Positions 11,661-21,600 of a DNA stretch of 64,000 bases are shown one piece after another (position 1 is the stretch's first letter; every line of letters begins with the position of its first letter). Source of the DNA: Eretmocerus hayati (lineage: Eukaryota > Arthropoda > Insecta > Hymenoptera > Aphelinidae); NCBI GenBank assembly GCA_029851415.1, contig CM056743.1, positions 96,446,501-96,510,500 on the forward strand. Direction: 5' to 3'. The notes below the pieces were generated by a model. That model saw nothing but the letters and a program-made list of their open reading frames with translations, was not told the DNA's origin and did no database searches. Both the position numbers and the translations under genes were made by a program.

Positions 11661-12521
11661 TGATTAGGCCATAATCGTGGTAGGCACTTCACACCAAGCA
11701 CTTCCTGTCTTCCCTTCAAGCAGATTTTCACTCTTTCACCGGCGATTCGGGAGAAAAACGGCACTTTGGTGCTCCATAATCGCCGAGAAGACATCGCCCA
11801 GCCAGTATTACTGCGTACGACTACATTCAAGCTCACCTGTGATCACGAGCATTCGATTGCAGAGCATACGACAACGACACCAAATGTTAGCGTCATTGGC
11901 TCAGCTAGCTGCCAACTGAGTACTGTGCACCAGCTCTCGGCATGAGCGATGTGTACTCGACGACGATGATGCACCAGAGCGCCATCCCTCTCCAAATGGC
12001 CGGTCTACATGTCTAAAAACATTCTGCAAGGACGTGAGCCCTTCATGAGTGTTGTGGAGTGCACTCAATACTCGCAGACAAGGGAAGAAGGAGCAACGAC
12101 CAGAGTGATTGTGGCATGCTGCTGAACTAGTCACGGGAACACTATTAATTGAAAATCACCCAACACGTTACACTCGTAGAAATCACTTTCCGTTGTTGCC
12201 GGGCTCTCGTCCCTGCAGAAAAAATGTCGACACATCCACAGATAATCCACGCGAAGGATGGACACTCTGGTTCTTCGTCGCCGCCGAATACACATCGCGC
12301 GACCTAGACACAAACGGTGGCCGAGTTCTCGAGCTGATTTTGTAATTTGATGCACACCGGGTCGCAACAATAACAAAGCCGACGACGCAAGTCTTGACAT
12401 CTGCGGGCGTCTGCTTTGAAGCATTGCCGCTGATCATGGGTCAAGGTTAACTCTATAACGACTTCTGCGCAAATGAGAGGCGCATCAACACACGAGTTGG
12501 CAATAGACCGGTTTATGCGTG
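11661..12521. other. unique interior of the nested transposon, no gene seen
   Basis: This 860-bp stretch lies between the tandem array and the right inverted repeat. Frames reach 97 codons on both strands, but none shows a DDE transposase or any other recognisable motif. It may be captured host DNA. Confidence 0.4.
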
Positions 12522-12838
12522 ACCTGCCGTTGCCGGCTTTGCCGTATTATGCTGCCGGGATAATTTCGAGCTCTCTTCACTATTCAATACACATAATCTC
12601 GAAAGCATTACACTAATCATTACATATTGTTTATGTAATGATTAGTGGTGAATCATTACACAACAAACAATTGCCGCCAAATTTCAAACATTACAAATGT
12701 AATGATAAAAGTGACTTTTTCCATTGAAAGTTACAAAATCTGAAAATTATTACAAAACTTCTTGAAAAACTTTTCTGAAAATACAAAATTTTTTCTAACT
12801 CCCTGTTACGGTATGTACACACCTTTTGAAACACGGTG
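12522..12838 (-). repeat. right inverted repeat of the nested transposon
   Basis: Reverse complement of 7711-8027 with only a few differences. It ends in CACGGTG followed by TA. Confidence 0.9.
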
Positions 12839-12840
12839 TA

Positions 12841-13375
12841 TATCCCTCCTCGACCTCGTAAGAATCAATTCATGTTTCACATTGATGAGAGCTTTTCGAT
12901 AATCCTTTGCAAATCCAAAAATTTTTGCAAGTGGTATCATGACGTCAAATTGACGAGCATCGTTGACAAATTTTTTAGTTTCCAAGGTATCTAACCAACC
13001 TGCGTTCTCGAGCGCATTAGCCTGGTTTGAATTAGAGGAAACGTATCCTTTCAGCACTGTCGTCAGTCCAACATCCTTGCATCTGTCTATTTCTGTACCA
13101 TTGATTTCGTAACGCCCACTATCAAAGAGGTGACAAGGTCCATTATTCACAAAATTTGTCCCTGTCAGAGCTTGATCCTTTGTATCTGTCAATTTCCCAC
13201 ACACATGTAGAAAACTTCTGGAAGGAATCATGCACAAATCCTGATGTTGGATTGCGATGCGGATTTCGTCATTGTTATTGAAGTTCAAAGATGTGTAAGG
13301 TTGATGGTCGTGGAATTCTAAGTGAGCAATGGACTCATCAAAAATCACTGGAGATTGTACATCTAAGATCTCCAT
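12841..13375 (-). pseudogene. major capsid protein, N-terminal half (split by a transposon)
   Basis: This is the N-terminal jelly roll of the Polinton major capsid protein, starting at the ATG at 13375. Recognisable family features include the YTSLNF and SRSFLHVCGK strands, the block YEINGTEIDRCKDVGLTT (about residues 89-106) and the LENAGWL segment. Reading runs about 178 codons until the nested transposon at 12838; the last residues before the next stop are transposon-encoded. The gene begins 37 bp after the upstream small ORF, as the last large structural gene of the minus-strand cluster. The C-terminal half is at 6998-7708. Confidence 0.92.
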
Positions 13376-13411
13376 CTCTTTGAGATCTATAACAATAGAC
13401 AGAGAAACAAT

Positions 13412-13606
13412 TTATTCTTTCGAAGATTTCTTTGAAAGATGACTTTTGGTCACGCTGACAGCTGACTTCGTGACTCTCAATCCTAGACTCTTGAGAAACT
13501 TTATGTTTTGTGGTGTTAGCCGTCCGACCTTTGGAAGATGACTGTTGATTTTGCGACATGAGTGGGTACTCATATACCCATATCCAGTTTTGAATACAAG
13601 ACCCAT
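13412..13606 (-). CDS. small conserved-type Polinton structural-cluster ORF (64 aa)
   Basis: The start codon shares its A with the stop of the penton-like gene (TAATG at 13608-13604), a tight coupling typical of this cluster. The protein is basic, with a KVGRLTPQN..FLKSLGLRV segment and a lysine/serine-rich tail. Short proteins with an LTP-N-FL-SLG pattern accompany capsid genes in other Polintons as far as I recall, so a minor virion role is plausible but not shown. A second frame overlaps at 13338-13559; this one was chosen because of the stop/start overlap. Confidence 0.6.
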   Translation of the reverse strand: MGLVFKTGYGYMSTHSCRKINSHLPKVGRLTPQNIKFLKSLGLRVTKSAVSVTKSHLSKKSSKE

Positions 13607-14364
13607 TAATTTATCGTTTTCACGTGTAACCGAACACTGATCAATTTCCCATGAAAATCGATTGGATCACCGTTTTGATCAACTATAGATACCTGTACAA
13701 CTTTGATTTGATCCTTGGCTTGAATAGGATAGTAAATTGGTTGTGTAGGTTTTTCAATTATCTTATATCCAGGAGGCACAACGGGGAAGAACTCGTGTAT
13801 TGTATGCGTCAACTGATCATTGATGTATGCTCCAGTTGTTATACTACATTCGACTCGTATGACATTTACTCTGAGAATGTTCACCGGGGAGTCAGACTTG
13901 TAGGTTTTATCAGCTTTCAAGACTTGCTGTGAGAACCCGAGTGTTCGACCTATCGAATCCTCAGGACGTAGGTCAATATCACGATTGCATTGAATTACGC
14001 TGCACAGAGTGTTGTTGTTCGGTTTAATGCTGATTTCAATATTCTTTTTCTTGAGCTCTTCCTGAAATTCTCGTTCAATGTCACCAATTTCGTAACTACC
14101 TGTTAGCAGCTCTACAACCTGTCCACCCACGTGCAATCTGTTGTTTCTTTCATCAATGTTGGGGAATGAGTAACTTGTTTCCAGCCCAACCAATCCCAAA
14201 ACATATCGTTTACCCGGAATGAGATCAATGACTCGATTTTTATTTATCAATAAGACTGATGATGTTCCAGAGCCACTGAGAGAGAATGTATCGTCCATAC
14301 TGACTTCAGTTGTATAACTGGCTGTAGATCTATGATTCAGATCCCTTACAAAGATGAAAGTCAT
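13606..14364 (-). CDS. penton-like minor capsid protein (single jelly roll, 252 aa)
   Basis: An intact frame of the length and pattern expected for the Polinton minor capsid protein that fills the fivefold vertices. Visible landmarks are the KRYVLGLVGLETSYSFPNIDE block (about residues 50-70), TGSYEIGDIE (about 89-98), and the long central region with NILRV-VIRVECSI-TGAY (about 163-182) leading to a beta-rich C-terminus. The start overlaps the end of the protease frame by 35 bp, and the stop overlaps the next ORF start by one base. It therefore belongs to the compact minus-strand morphogenesis cluster. No inactivating change is visible. Confidence 0.9.
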   Translation of the reverse strand: MTFIFVRDLNHRSTASYTTEVSMDDTFSLSGSGTSSVLLINKNRVIDLIPGKRYVLGLVGLETSYSFPNIDERNNRLHVGGQVVELLTGSYEIGDIEREFQEELKKKNIEISIKPNNNTLCSVIQCNRDIDLRPEDSIGRTLGFSQQVLKADKTYKSDSPVNILRVNVIRVECSITTGAYINDQLTHTIHEFFPVVPPGYKIIEKPTQPIYYPIQAKDQIKVVQVSIVDQNGDPIDFHGKLISVRLHVKTIN

Positions 14365-15122
14365 CGACGTGATGTAGCATATTACTCAGGAATTTTAAAC
14401 ACAGATGTCCACAAATAAAAGTATTGTAGTCTTGATATCTTCCAACATTATACTGGATGACTCCTCCTCTGAAGTATTTAACTACTTCTTTTGGAGGCTG
14501 CAAGTCACCATAGGAATCAAAATATGTGATGTTTTGTTCATTTTTTCTATACGCTACCCAGTGACTACCAATACCATCTTTATCATCAAGATTTACAATG
14601 GCTGCCTCTTTCAACCATGGACCATCTTTAGGAAGTGCATTTCTCATGAATCCTCCTCGCAAGTTTTCGATATCAAGTGCTTTGGCGTACTTTAAGAGAT
14701 CTTTATCAGTAAGTGGACGATGTGGAAGTTTTAGATCAACCGACTCTTTTTTCTGTCCAGCTCGACGCTTAGTCACCTTTTTCCGCTGTGGTTTGCTTTT
14801 TAATTGAAGACCGTAACCGCTGCGATATGGAGTTAGGTATAGACTCCCACCCACAGCTCGAGCCTCAACACTCCGATTATGTCTCTTCTGTTCTTCTAGC
14901 TGTTTCTCAGCAGATTTAGCTTTATTGATAGCTTGCACAATCCCTGAAGCTCCTCCAGCTAAAGAACCTACAGCACTGAGACCAGCAAAGACTGGAATCA
15001 AAGCTGCTGGTAAAAAAACCACCAACAGCTGAAGTGGCTACCGTCCGAGGTATCGAGATGTTTCGTCTCCCTCCATAACTTTTCACATACTTCCGAGCAA
15101 TTTGCAAAGCGGTCTTGATCAT
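14330..15122 (-). pseudogene. pX-like membrane/core domain plus adenain-like cysteine protease, frameshifted
   Basis: The gene starts at the ATG at 15122, which overlaps the PLA2 stop (ATGA). The first ~35 codons give a basic MIKTALQIARKYVK start. The frame is then broken in a run of seven T (minus strand; 15012-15018) that is one base too long. It resumes with a glycine/alanine-rich hydrophobic segment (AGLSAVGSLAGGASGI), typical of pX-like Polinton proteins. After a lysine/arginine linker follows the protease: HWVAY (His), YFDSYGD (Asp) and FICGHLCL (Cys) give the His-Asp-Cys order of the adenovirus-type maturation protease. The triad is intact; only the frameshift breaks the gene. A TTG exists in the second frame, but no ATG lies at a sensible place. 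Confidence 0.88.
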
Positions 15123-15586
15123 CGATTTTGAGTCTCTTTTTTATTCTTTCTAGATCTAATAGCTTTTGATGTTGTTGCAATGATTTTTCGTAATGTGTGT
15201 ATTTTTTTATTAGGACGACCCTTACGGACACCCATACCCAATTTTGATTTCGCTTTCATAATATTTGTGATAGCGTAAGCAGCTGCTCTCTCTCCAAAAC
15301 TTGAATCTTTAGCTAAGACTCGTTGCCAAGCTTGATCAGCTAGTTTTCTGTCAGCTCCGTTCCTCTTCCCGACCTCTCGGTGCTTTGAATATTCAATATC
15401 GTGCTCTCTGCAATAAGTATCAAGAGGATTGACCCCCTTATCACCTCGTGATAGTCGCTTGGTCAATTTAGTCCCTGGTCCACAAAACTGATACCCGGGT
15501 ATAGGGAGTTCAAACGGTAGCTTATTGATGAGCTTATTGACTATCCCATAACCTCTGTGAATGATCATATCAGCATGACGGTTCAT
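15119..15586 (-). CDS. phospholipase A2-like domain protein (155 aa)
   Basis: An intact frame with the calcium-loop pattern GYQFCGPGT (residues 31-39) and the catalytic CREHDIEY (C59, H62, D63, Y66). This is the arrangement of the parvovirus-VP1-type PLA2 fold that also occurs in Polinton virion proteins. In parvoviruses the domain breaches the endosomal membrane during entry; a similar role here is inference from the family. The C-terminus is strongly basic (KGRPNKK...RSRKNKKETQNR). It is the first gene of the minus-strand cluster, with a TATA box 34 bp upstream, and it overlaps the next gene by four bases. No inactivating change is visible. Confidence 0.88.
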   Translation of the reverse strand: MNRHADMIIHRGYGIVNKLINKLPFELPIPGYQFCGPGTKLTKRLSRGDKGVNPLDTYCREHDIEYSKHREVGKRNGADRKLADQAWQRVLAKDSSFGERAAAYAITNIMKAKSKLGMGVRKGRPNKKIHTLRKIIATTSKAIRSRKNKKETQNR

Positions 15587-15663
15587 TCATGACTGAGTTT
15601 CACTTCATAAATACTCGTTTTTATAGCTCCCACAACACAGTTTCGATGAATCTGTTGTAGACG
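15587..15663. promoter_or_regulatory. divergent promoter between the PLA2-like and ATPase genes
   Basis: Only 77 bp separate the two divergent starts. On the minus strand TATAAA lies at 15625-15620, about 34 bp before the PLA2-like ATG. On the plus strand ATAAATA lies at 15607-15613, and a CAGT initiator-like site (ACACAGTTTC, 15636-15645) precedes the ATPase ATG. The layout fits a shared promoter that fires the two late-type gene blocks in opposite directions. Confidence 0.55.
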
Positions 15664-16361
15664 ATGGAGTCTCATAAGTATTCAAAAAAGTTACCTGTAA
15701 TGAATTTTGACTTGTTGTCTCGAGACTATGGATGTAAGGTAAAGAAACATGGTGATTTGCTCCCAAGTGACATTCGTGCTGTTTTCTGTGGAGCTTCAGG
15801 CATGGGGAAAACAAATGCTCTCCACGCTCTGATTACACATGAAAACGGTCTGAGATTTGAGAATATCTATATATATTCGAAATCATTGGATCAACCAAAG
15901 TATCAGTTTCTCAAAAAACTGCTTGAATCCTTGGACGGGATCAAGTTCTTCGAGTTCAGCGAACATGATGATGTAATATCACCTGATGAAGCAGCTAATA
16001 ATTCTATATTCATTTTTGATGACGTAGCATCTGAAGAACAAGATAATATCAGACCTTTCTATTGTCGTGGAAGACATAAGAATCTTGATAGTTTCTACCT
16101 GTGTCAGTCCTACGCACAACTGCCTAAGCATCATGTGAGAGATAATGTCAATTTCCTACTGATATTCCCCCAAGATGAAGCGAATCTCCACCACATCTAC
16201 AAGAACCATGTCAATACTGACATGTCCTTCCAGCGTTCAAGGATTTGTGTAGTTATTGTTGGAATGACTCTGATTGGGCATTCGTAGTCATTGATCGTAG
16301 TCGTGGACTGAATGATGGCAGATACAGGAAAGGATTCGATGAATTCATCATAAATTTATGA
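15664..16361 (+). pseudogene. FtsK/HerA-type genome-packaging ATPase, frameshifted near the C-terminus
   Basis: This is the A32-like packaging ATPase of Polintons, which drives DNA into the capsid. Walker A is CGASGMGKT (about residues 43-51) and Walker B is IFIFDD (about residues 118-123), followed by an FYLCQSYAQLP sensor-like segment. The frame is open for about 190 codons. A single-base change near 16229-16236 then throws it out; the correct C-terminal part, with CSYCWNDSDW and VVIDRSRG, continues in the next frame to a stop at 16361. Length (about 230 codons) and motif order are normal for the family. It heads the plus-strand gene block. Confidence 0.9.
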
Positions 16362-16409
16362 ACAGGAGAGTCCAAACAGCATTCGCTGACCAAGCATTGA
16401 TCTATCAAC

Positions 16410-17414
16410 ATGGCTGACTTTGACCAACAGATAGGTGTTCTCCGTCAAGTTGAGAAAGCTCGTAAAGCTGTGAAGCACAAGTATGATTTATTGAAAGCAA
16501 ACACGTTTGATACTGAAAGAGCCTTAAATGAGACATTCAAACCAGTAGTTGCACCACTAGAGAACTTTATTGAAACATCAGAATCGATACAGAAGATCAA
16601 AACACCATCAGTAAAGTTTGAAATTGGAGGAGACAATACAGATGATGACATCAAGAACTCTAGAAAGATACGTCGAAAAAGAATGTCTAGAGAGATTTTC
16701 ACAACCGATGATGATGATGATGATGAATATCCATTCGAGTCGGTTTGGAGTGACTCAGCTGCCGAAGATACTGAAACTCCATGCAATATTAGTGGTAATG
16801 ATACTTTTCGAGCTCTAAATGATGATGACACTCCTCAAGCTGATCCCACCAACAAATATCTCAAGATGCTAGATGAAAACAATACTCAGCTCCTTGATAC
16901 ATCATATGGAGTCAGAAAAGTTCGAAACACTTACATGATTGGTAATAAACCAGTCAGTTTTGATGACAGTCGTATACACATAGATAATGATCAGTATGAG
17001 AAAACGAACGATCTCATTCAATTATTGTTTAAGAAAAATATTGACTCCGACGCAATCATAGGTGAAAATCTAGAAAATTTCAACAAAATCATGCAAACGA
17101 CCAGTTTACACAGGAAATATTACAAAAAGAATGCAGAGCTACGTCTACGAGAGTCTGAAAAATTACACCGATATATTGAACCGCTTATAAGTAAAGCTGA
17201 AGAGAGATGTACAGCCAGTGGTAGAGGATTACCAACTCCCTATAAATTTGTTCAAAGAGGTGTCAAAAAAGAGTATGTCTTCTGGGATGATGTGAATGAG
17301 CTAGTAAATCTTTTAAGATTGCTTATCGCTGAAACTTCTGCTGGGAATCAGAACCATATCAATGAGATTCATTCAATAATCGAAGAGTTACGTGAGGCTG
17401 GAATTATAAATTAG
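16410..17414 (+). CDS. Polinton-type conserved protein of unknown function (334 aa)
   Basis: An intact frame directly behind the ATPase. The N-terminal ~40 residues are a predicted helix rich in Lys/Glu/Ala. A central acidic, low-complexity stretch includes a run of six Asp (about 105-110). The C-terminal 55 residues, with KKEYVFWDDVNELVNLLRLL and IIEELREAGII, are the most characteristic part. As far as I recall, this C-terminal signature recurs in Polinton-encoded proteins from many animals, always next to the ATPase and integrase. Its biochemical role is not known to me; a virion or scaffold role is inference. Confidence 0.75.
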   Translation: MADFDQQIGVLRQVEKARKAVKHKYDLLKANTFDTERALNETFKPVVAPLENFIETSESIQKIKTPSVKFEIGGDNTDDDIKNSRKIRRKRMSREIFTTDDDDDDEYPFESVWSDSAAEDTETPCNISGNDTFRALNDDDTPQADPTNKYLKMLDENNTQLLDTSYGVRKVRNTYMIGNKPVSFDDSRIHIDNDQYEKTNDLIQLLFKKNIDSDAIIGENLENFNKIMQTTSLHRKYYKKNAELRLRESEKLHRYIEPLISKAEERCTASGRGLPTPYKFVQRGVKKEYVFWDDVNELVNLLRLLIAETSAGNQNHINEIHSIIEELREAGIIN

Positions 17415-17445
17415 AGCGTAGATTCTATAAGATAACAGTCACAAG

Positions 17446-17856
17446 ATGAGCGTTGATGTGTTTGGTCGTCAACTACCAAATAACCGCCAGAGTGTCCCAG
17501 GACCTCCAGGTGTAGGGTTCAAGTTGACTCAATCTGTAGACTACCATCTGTCAAATAAAAAACTGTGCAATGTTGCTGATGCATCAGACAATTTTGATGC
17601 TGTCAATTTGAATATCTTACAAAATCGCTTAGATCAAAAAATCGGAGAGGTTGAATCGGTGCAGAATTTATCAGTTGGAAACCTTAAGGATGAAGTTCAA
17701 CAAATAAAACGTAAACTCCATAAGTGTGAAAAAAACTCTACTAGTGAATCTAATCGAATCACATCTATTGATCAAAAACTTTCAGCATTGACTGAACGAG
17801 TGAATCAATCAGTAACTCTATCAAATACCACGAATGATAAGAAGGATGGAACATGA
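17446..17856 (+). CDS. Polinton-type coiled-coil protein (136 aa)
   Basis: An intact frame with an N-terminal MSVDVFGRQL start and a PGPPGVGFKLT motif, then NKKLCNVAD and DAVNLNILQNRLD. This order resembles a small protein family found beside the integrase in other Polintons. From about residue 55 onward the sequence has heptad-like hydrophobic spacing (QNRLDQKIGEVESV, ...LSALTERV) and is likely to form a coiled coil. The gene follows the 334-aa gene after 31 bp, and its stop overlaps the integrase start by 11 bp. A trimeric fibre-like role is possible but unproven. Confidence 0.7.
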   Translation: MSVDVFGRQLPNNRQSVPGPPGVGFKLTQSVDYHLSNKKLCNVADASDNFDAVNLNILQNRLDQKIGEVESVQNLSVGNLKDEVQQIKRKLHKCEKNSTSESNRITSIDQKLSALTERVNQSVTLSNTTNDKKDGT

Positions 17857-18172
17857 ACGGCAGCAACTAGTTGGAGAGTTACACAAGCCAGCTCGTCGAC
17901 ATTATCCTCGGAGAAGTTTTGATGTACGAGACATCGATGAAACCTGGTAAGCCGACCTGGTTGAAATGATACCCTATGCGAAACAGAATAAAGGTTTTCA
18001 GTATCTCTTGACAGTCATTGATATCCTTTCAAAATTCGCGTGAGCAGTGCCAGTAAAACGGAAGACTGGTACCGATGTTGCTGATGCTATGAAATTGATA
18101 CTCAAATCTGGGAGAGTGCCGAAAAATCTACAGACAGACCGAGGCAAGGAATTTTACAATAAAGACTTTGAA
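17846..18172 (+). pseudogene. retroviral-type (rve) integrase, N-terminal part with two stops, C-terminus lost
   Basis: This is the Polinton integrase, which joins the element ends to target DNA and produces 6-bp duplications. Readable blocks are HKPARRHYPRR, the first catalytic Asp region (ADLVEM), YLLTVIDILSKFA and the second catalytic Asp (LQTDRGKEF). Two in-frame stops, TAA at 17948-17950 and TGA at 18041-18043, sit where a glutamine and a tryptophan would be expected. Similarity ends at about 18172, before the third catalytic residue (Glu), so the DDE core is incomplete. The start overlaps the preceding gene by 11 bp. The copy cannot be active. Confidence 0.88.
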
Positions 18173-18685
18173 ACCGAGCGTGCCCGAGCGCCCGTGTGCA
18201 TGTGTTGTATCTGTGTGTCATGTTCACAATGACGTTCGAAACGAATAAAATCATCAACCCACCAAATCTACTGGTGAGTAACACTCTCCCAGTTGACAAA
18301 AATCACAGAGATCACGGAGTAATAGTTATTGCTGACTTGCGAGACTTGTCGTCATCATGCGGATCCCGAAATCAAGTCTAACCTCAAACGTCGTGTGGTG
18401 AATGAAGCGGACGACCCGCGACCGAGCCTCCGCAGCAGACAAAGCAAATTAATATGGGATCAAAGCCTGAAAGATTTCTATTGGTTCAGCATCCTGGCAA
18501 TCGTGACGTCACGATTGTCCGACCAATGAAAATCGTTTGAGCGCGAATCTAATAATTACGATTTTTCAACGATTTTAATCGCAAATTCTTGAAGGTGGAC
18601 GGCATATTTTCAGCCGAAACTCTTGTAGATAGTCTACACTCACCCTAATAATCAGATTCAGATCAAAAGCAAGCCGAATTATTTT
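18173..18685. other. deletion scar with filler between integrase and polymerase
   Basis: This stretch matches neither the missing integrase end nor the missing polymerase end, yet lies exactly between the two truncated convergent genes. Around 18330-18420 the plus strand reads a short segment with CETCRHHADPEIKSNLKRRV, which resembles the linker behind FLYWCH zinc fingers in MULE-derived transposons; this assignment is weak. A deletion of both 3' ends with insertion of foreign DNA is the simplest reading. Confidence 0.5.
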
Positions 18686-21600
18686 TCATGCAAGTTCCTT
18701 ATTATCTCCATAAATATTGAGCATGTAGTCATAGTGGAAGTCATAAATGAGGACTTTCGAAAGATCCAGGACCGATGAACCTATATATATTGGCTTGTTG
18801 AAAACAACCTCATTCCTATGCAGTTGTACAGCTCCAAGTCCTCATTGAAAATGACGCTACTGTGAAAATTAGGTTTAGATATCTGAGCCTCCATACCATA
18901 CCTGCCCTCCCATTTTGTTAGCAGTTCAACATTCACTCTCTTCCTGACGTTCTCCATACACTTTCCATATATACTGTTGTTCATTAATTTGAAAAGATTT
19001 TTTTGGAATTCGTTCTCAGAATTGGCTCGCATCGATGTGTTCAAATCGATGTAAGGTTTCAACCACTTCGATTGTTTAAATTTCAATGCTCGATGGATTT
19101 TCACAAGACGAAGACCATTTGCCAGTGCTTGTTTGAGTGAACGGTAATGCAATACATAATTACGTTTGGGTAGTATAGTCGCCAACAATTTTTTTTGTTT
19201 AGATCCTGGTGGCTTCATATGCTCTAAACAGAAAGGGAGATCATTATGTTTGTCATGGAGTTCTGGTGGGTAATCGAGATCACATTCGATGATATATCCA
19301 ACTGGAGATTCGTCATCAAGAAAAAAGTCTAATCCTTAACAATTCTCAACCCACTCAAAATCATCTTCGGGGAGTGCTTGAGTCATGGCCTAGCCATATA
19401 AATTAACAGCATCATAGTACATAGGGCATATATCATCTTGATCTGAATTGTACTTTTCTTTCATATATTTGTTGTTTGCCGCAGCATATCTATGAGAACA
19501 TTGACTCAAACCTGCTCGTATGCCACGTTCTATGAATAGGACCATGTCTAAATCCGTGAGGATTTTCAATTTCACGTTGGTTACTTTCAACATAACATCC
19601 CAAGCATATCCTGGTGTTGTAAAATAATGAGCTGGATCAAGACCGTAAGTTGCGATGCACTCGTTTCGGAAATTTTCAATAACATCCGCTAGTAGAAGAA
19701 TATCTGTTTTCATGTACAGATCACTGAATTCACCGAGATTGTTTATCTCAAACGTTTCCCATACTTTTTGTGCATGTGTATAATCTTCATCAGGAACATG
19801 TGAATCATTCAATACGCTGTAGAATCTCTCTTTCTCGGGAAGTCTTATCTCATCAAACCTTTCTGAGTGAGTCATATATTCATACGGATATACACCCTTC
19901 CTTGTGAGAAGCTGAATCTTTTCTCTACATAGGTGGGAGAATTCTGTGTGAACTTTCTTATAGTCATCCAAATATGATGCAAGTTTCTCTAACGATGATG
20001 GCATGAATCTGAACGAGTCAATGAAACGAAATTTGATGGGACTTCCCTCAAAATGTTTCGTGAAGGCTATGTATTTTTCCTTAGTTAGTGGCAACAAATC
20101 TACGTTCCCTGGAAAGAGATTAGATACATCAGAAATGATGAAATGAGCGTCGTATCCGCTTAATGAATGAAAAACCACTGGGATAACTCTTGAATCTTGA
20201 TATAACAAGTTACAAAGTGGATGTGCAGGTCCTCTGAACGATGAGTATAGGTAAGAATGATCTCTATGTCTATCCACCTTATCGAGAGGCTTCTCACAGA
20301 TATGACAATAATCAGAATTTCTGAATCTTACTCCTTCCGCTGTTGTCAACGTCTCCATTTTTTTCGGATTTTCATACAACTTCTCCACAAATTCTGCAAC
20401 ACTTTTGAGCTCCTCAGCAAACCACTTTGCTGGCTCTTTACCTCGATGAGCTTCATATCTTGATAGGGAATCATCAAAACTACACTTGAGATAGAGTCCT
20501 ATGCTACAGATCTCATGTTGATGGATCAATCGAGTATATGATGAACTGTCATCTGATGCTTCGGTTCCATCTACTTGAATTGGCTTTAAAAGACATTTAC
20601 AGTCTCCATAGATCACAAAGGGAGCCTTTTCCTTGTGATTGTAGTTCTTGAACTCAATCACATCATTGCCAGGCTTGGGTACAATGATTCTGCATTCATC
20701 CATATGATCACATAACTTTTTATGATCCTCCAGTCGAGATGCATCAGGGAAATAGTTCAGACAAGCGTGACAAATATATTTTTTAGCTTTATCACGTGAT
20801 AGATTGGAGCTCACGAGTCGTGACAGATCTTTTATGAGCACGTAATGAGAGTTAATGAGAAGCTCATCACCAGTCTCTTCCTCCTCCTCAAGTAGTAACA
20901 GATCACAGTGTTTTTCTTCCTCTTCCATAGTTTTATAAAGTGGTATGATGTCGTTTCTCTCTAATCCGAAGACGTTGACAGAAATTTCGTTCTGGTTTTC
21001 AAAATCCCGCATTTGATGTATTTTGACGGGGTATGATATACCTTCCATATTCAACTCCTCCTGGTACTGAATATAGTGGTTTATCCAATTTGGATGATTG
21101 TTCCGAGGAACTGGATGGAGAGCAGCCAAGATTGCCCATTTGAAACACTGATCATCGTTATTCATGATATTGATGCATGAATGTTTTGTCTGGATAAATT
21201 GTGGTAGAGGTATGTATGAGCCACCACTGCGCATTGGTTTGAATCTATTGTTATTGATTTGCAAATTCATTATGGAACCGAATGACCAGCCAGAATCTTT
21301 CTCTTGAAAGTCCTCAATCTAACTCAGTAATGGATCCTGTATATGATCGATGAACCATTGTTTCAATCGTGTAGATGGTAAAACCTCAGCATTTTTAGTA
21401 TTGAAATTTTTGAATACAATGACTTCCTGACTATCTTCATCATTATTCACGTTTCGTGTAAATCTACAAGATGAAACAGAATTGATTTCGGAAGCATTTT
21501 GATTCTCCCGCATAGTTTCTTTAATTTTCTTTGCAAATAGTTCCGAGGCGTCCTTCAGGAACTCTTTTAGATCGATATGATGTAGATTAGTTATGATGCT

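Larger units (their letters stand above)
7711..12838. mobile_element. 5.13-kb non-autonomous DNA transposon with 317-bp inverted repeats, nested in the capsid gene
   Basis: Terminal repeats begin CACCGTGTTTCAAAAGGTGTG and run about 317 bp (7711-8027, 12522-12838). They are flanked by TA on both sides (7709-7710, 12839-12840), the duplication expected for IS630/Tc1/mariner-like transposases among others. No transposase is encoded. The interior is a CpG-rich tandem array followed by about 850 bp of unrecognised sequence. The superfamily is uncertain because only the ends and the TA duplication are available. Confidence 0.88.

Noticed and set aside
15005..15025. Programmed ribosomal frameshift at the T7 run
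   Set aside because: The required change is +1, whereas a U-run heptamer promotes -1; a one-base insertion is simpler.
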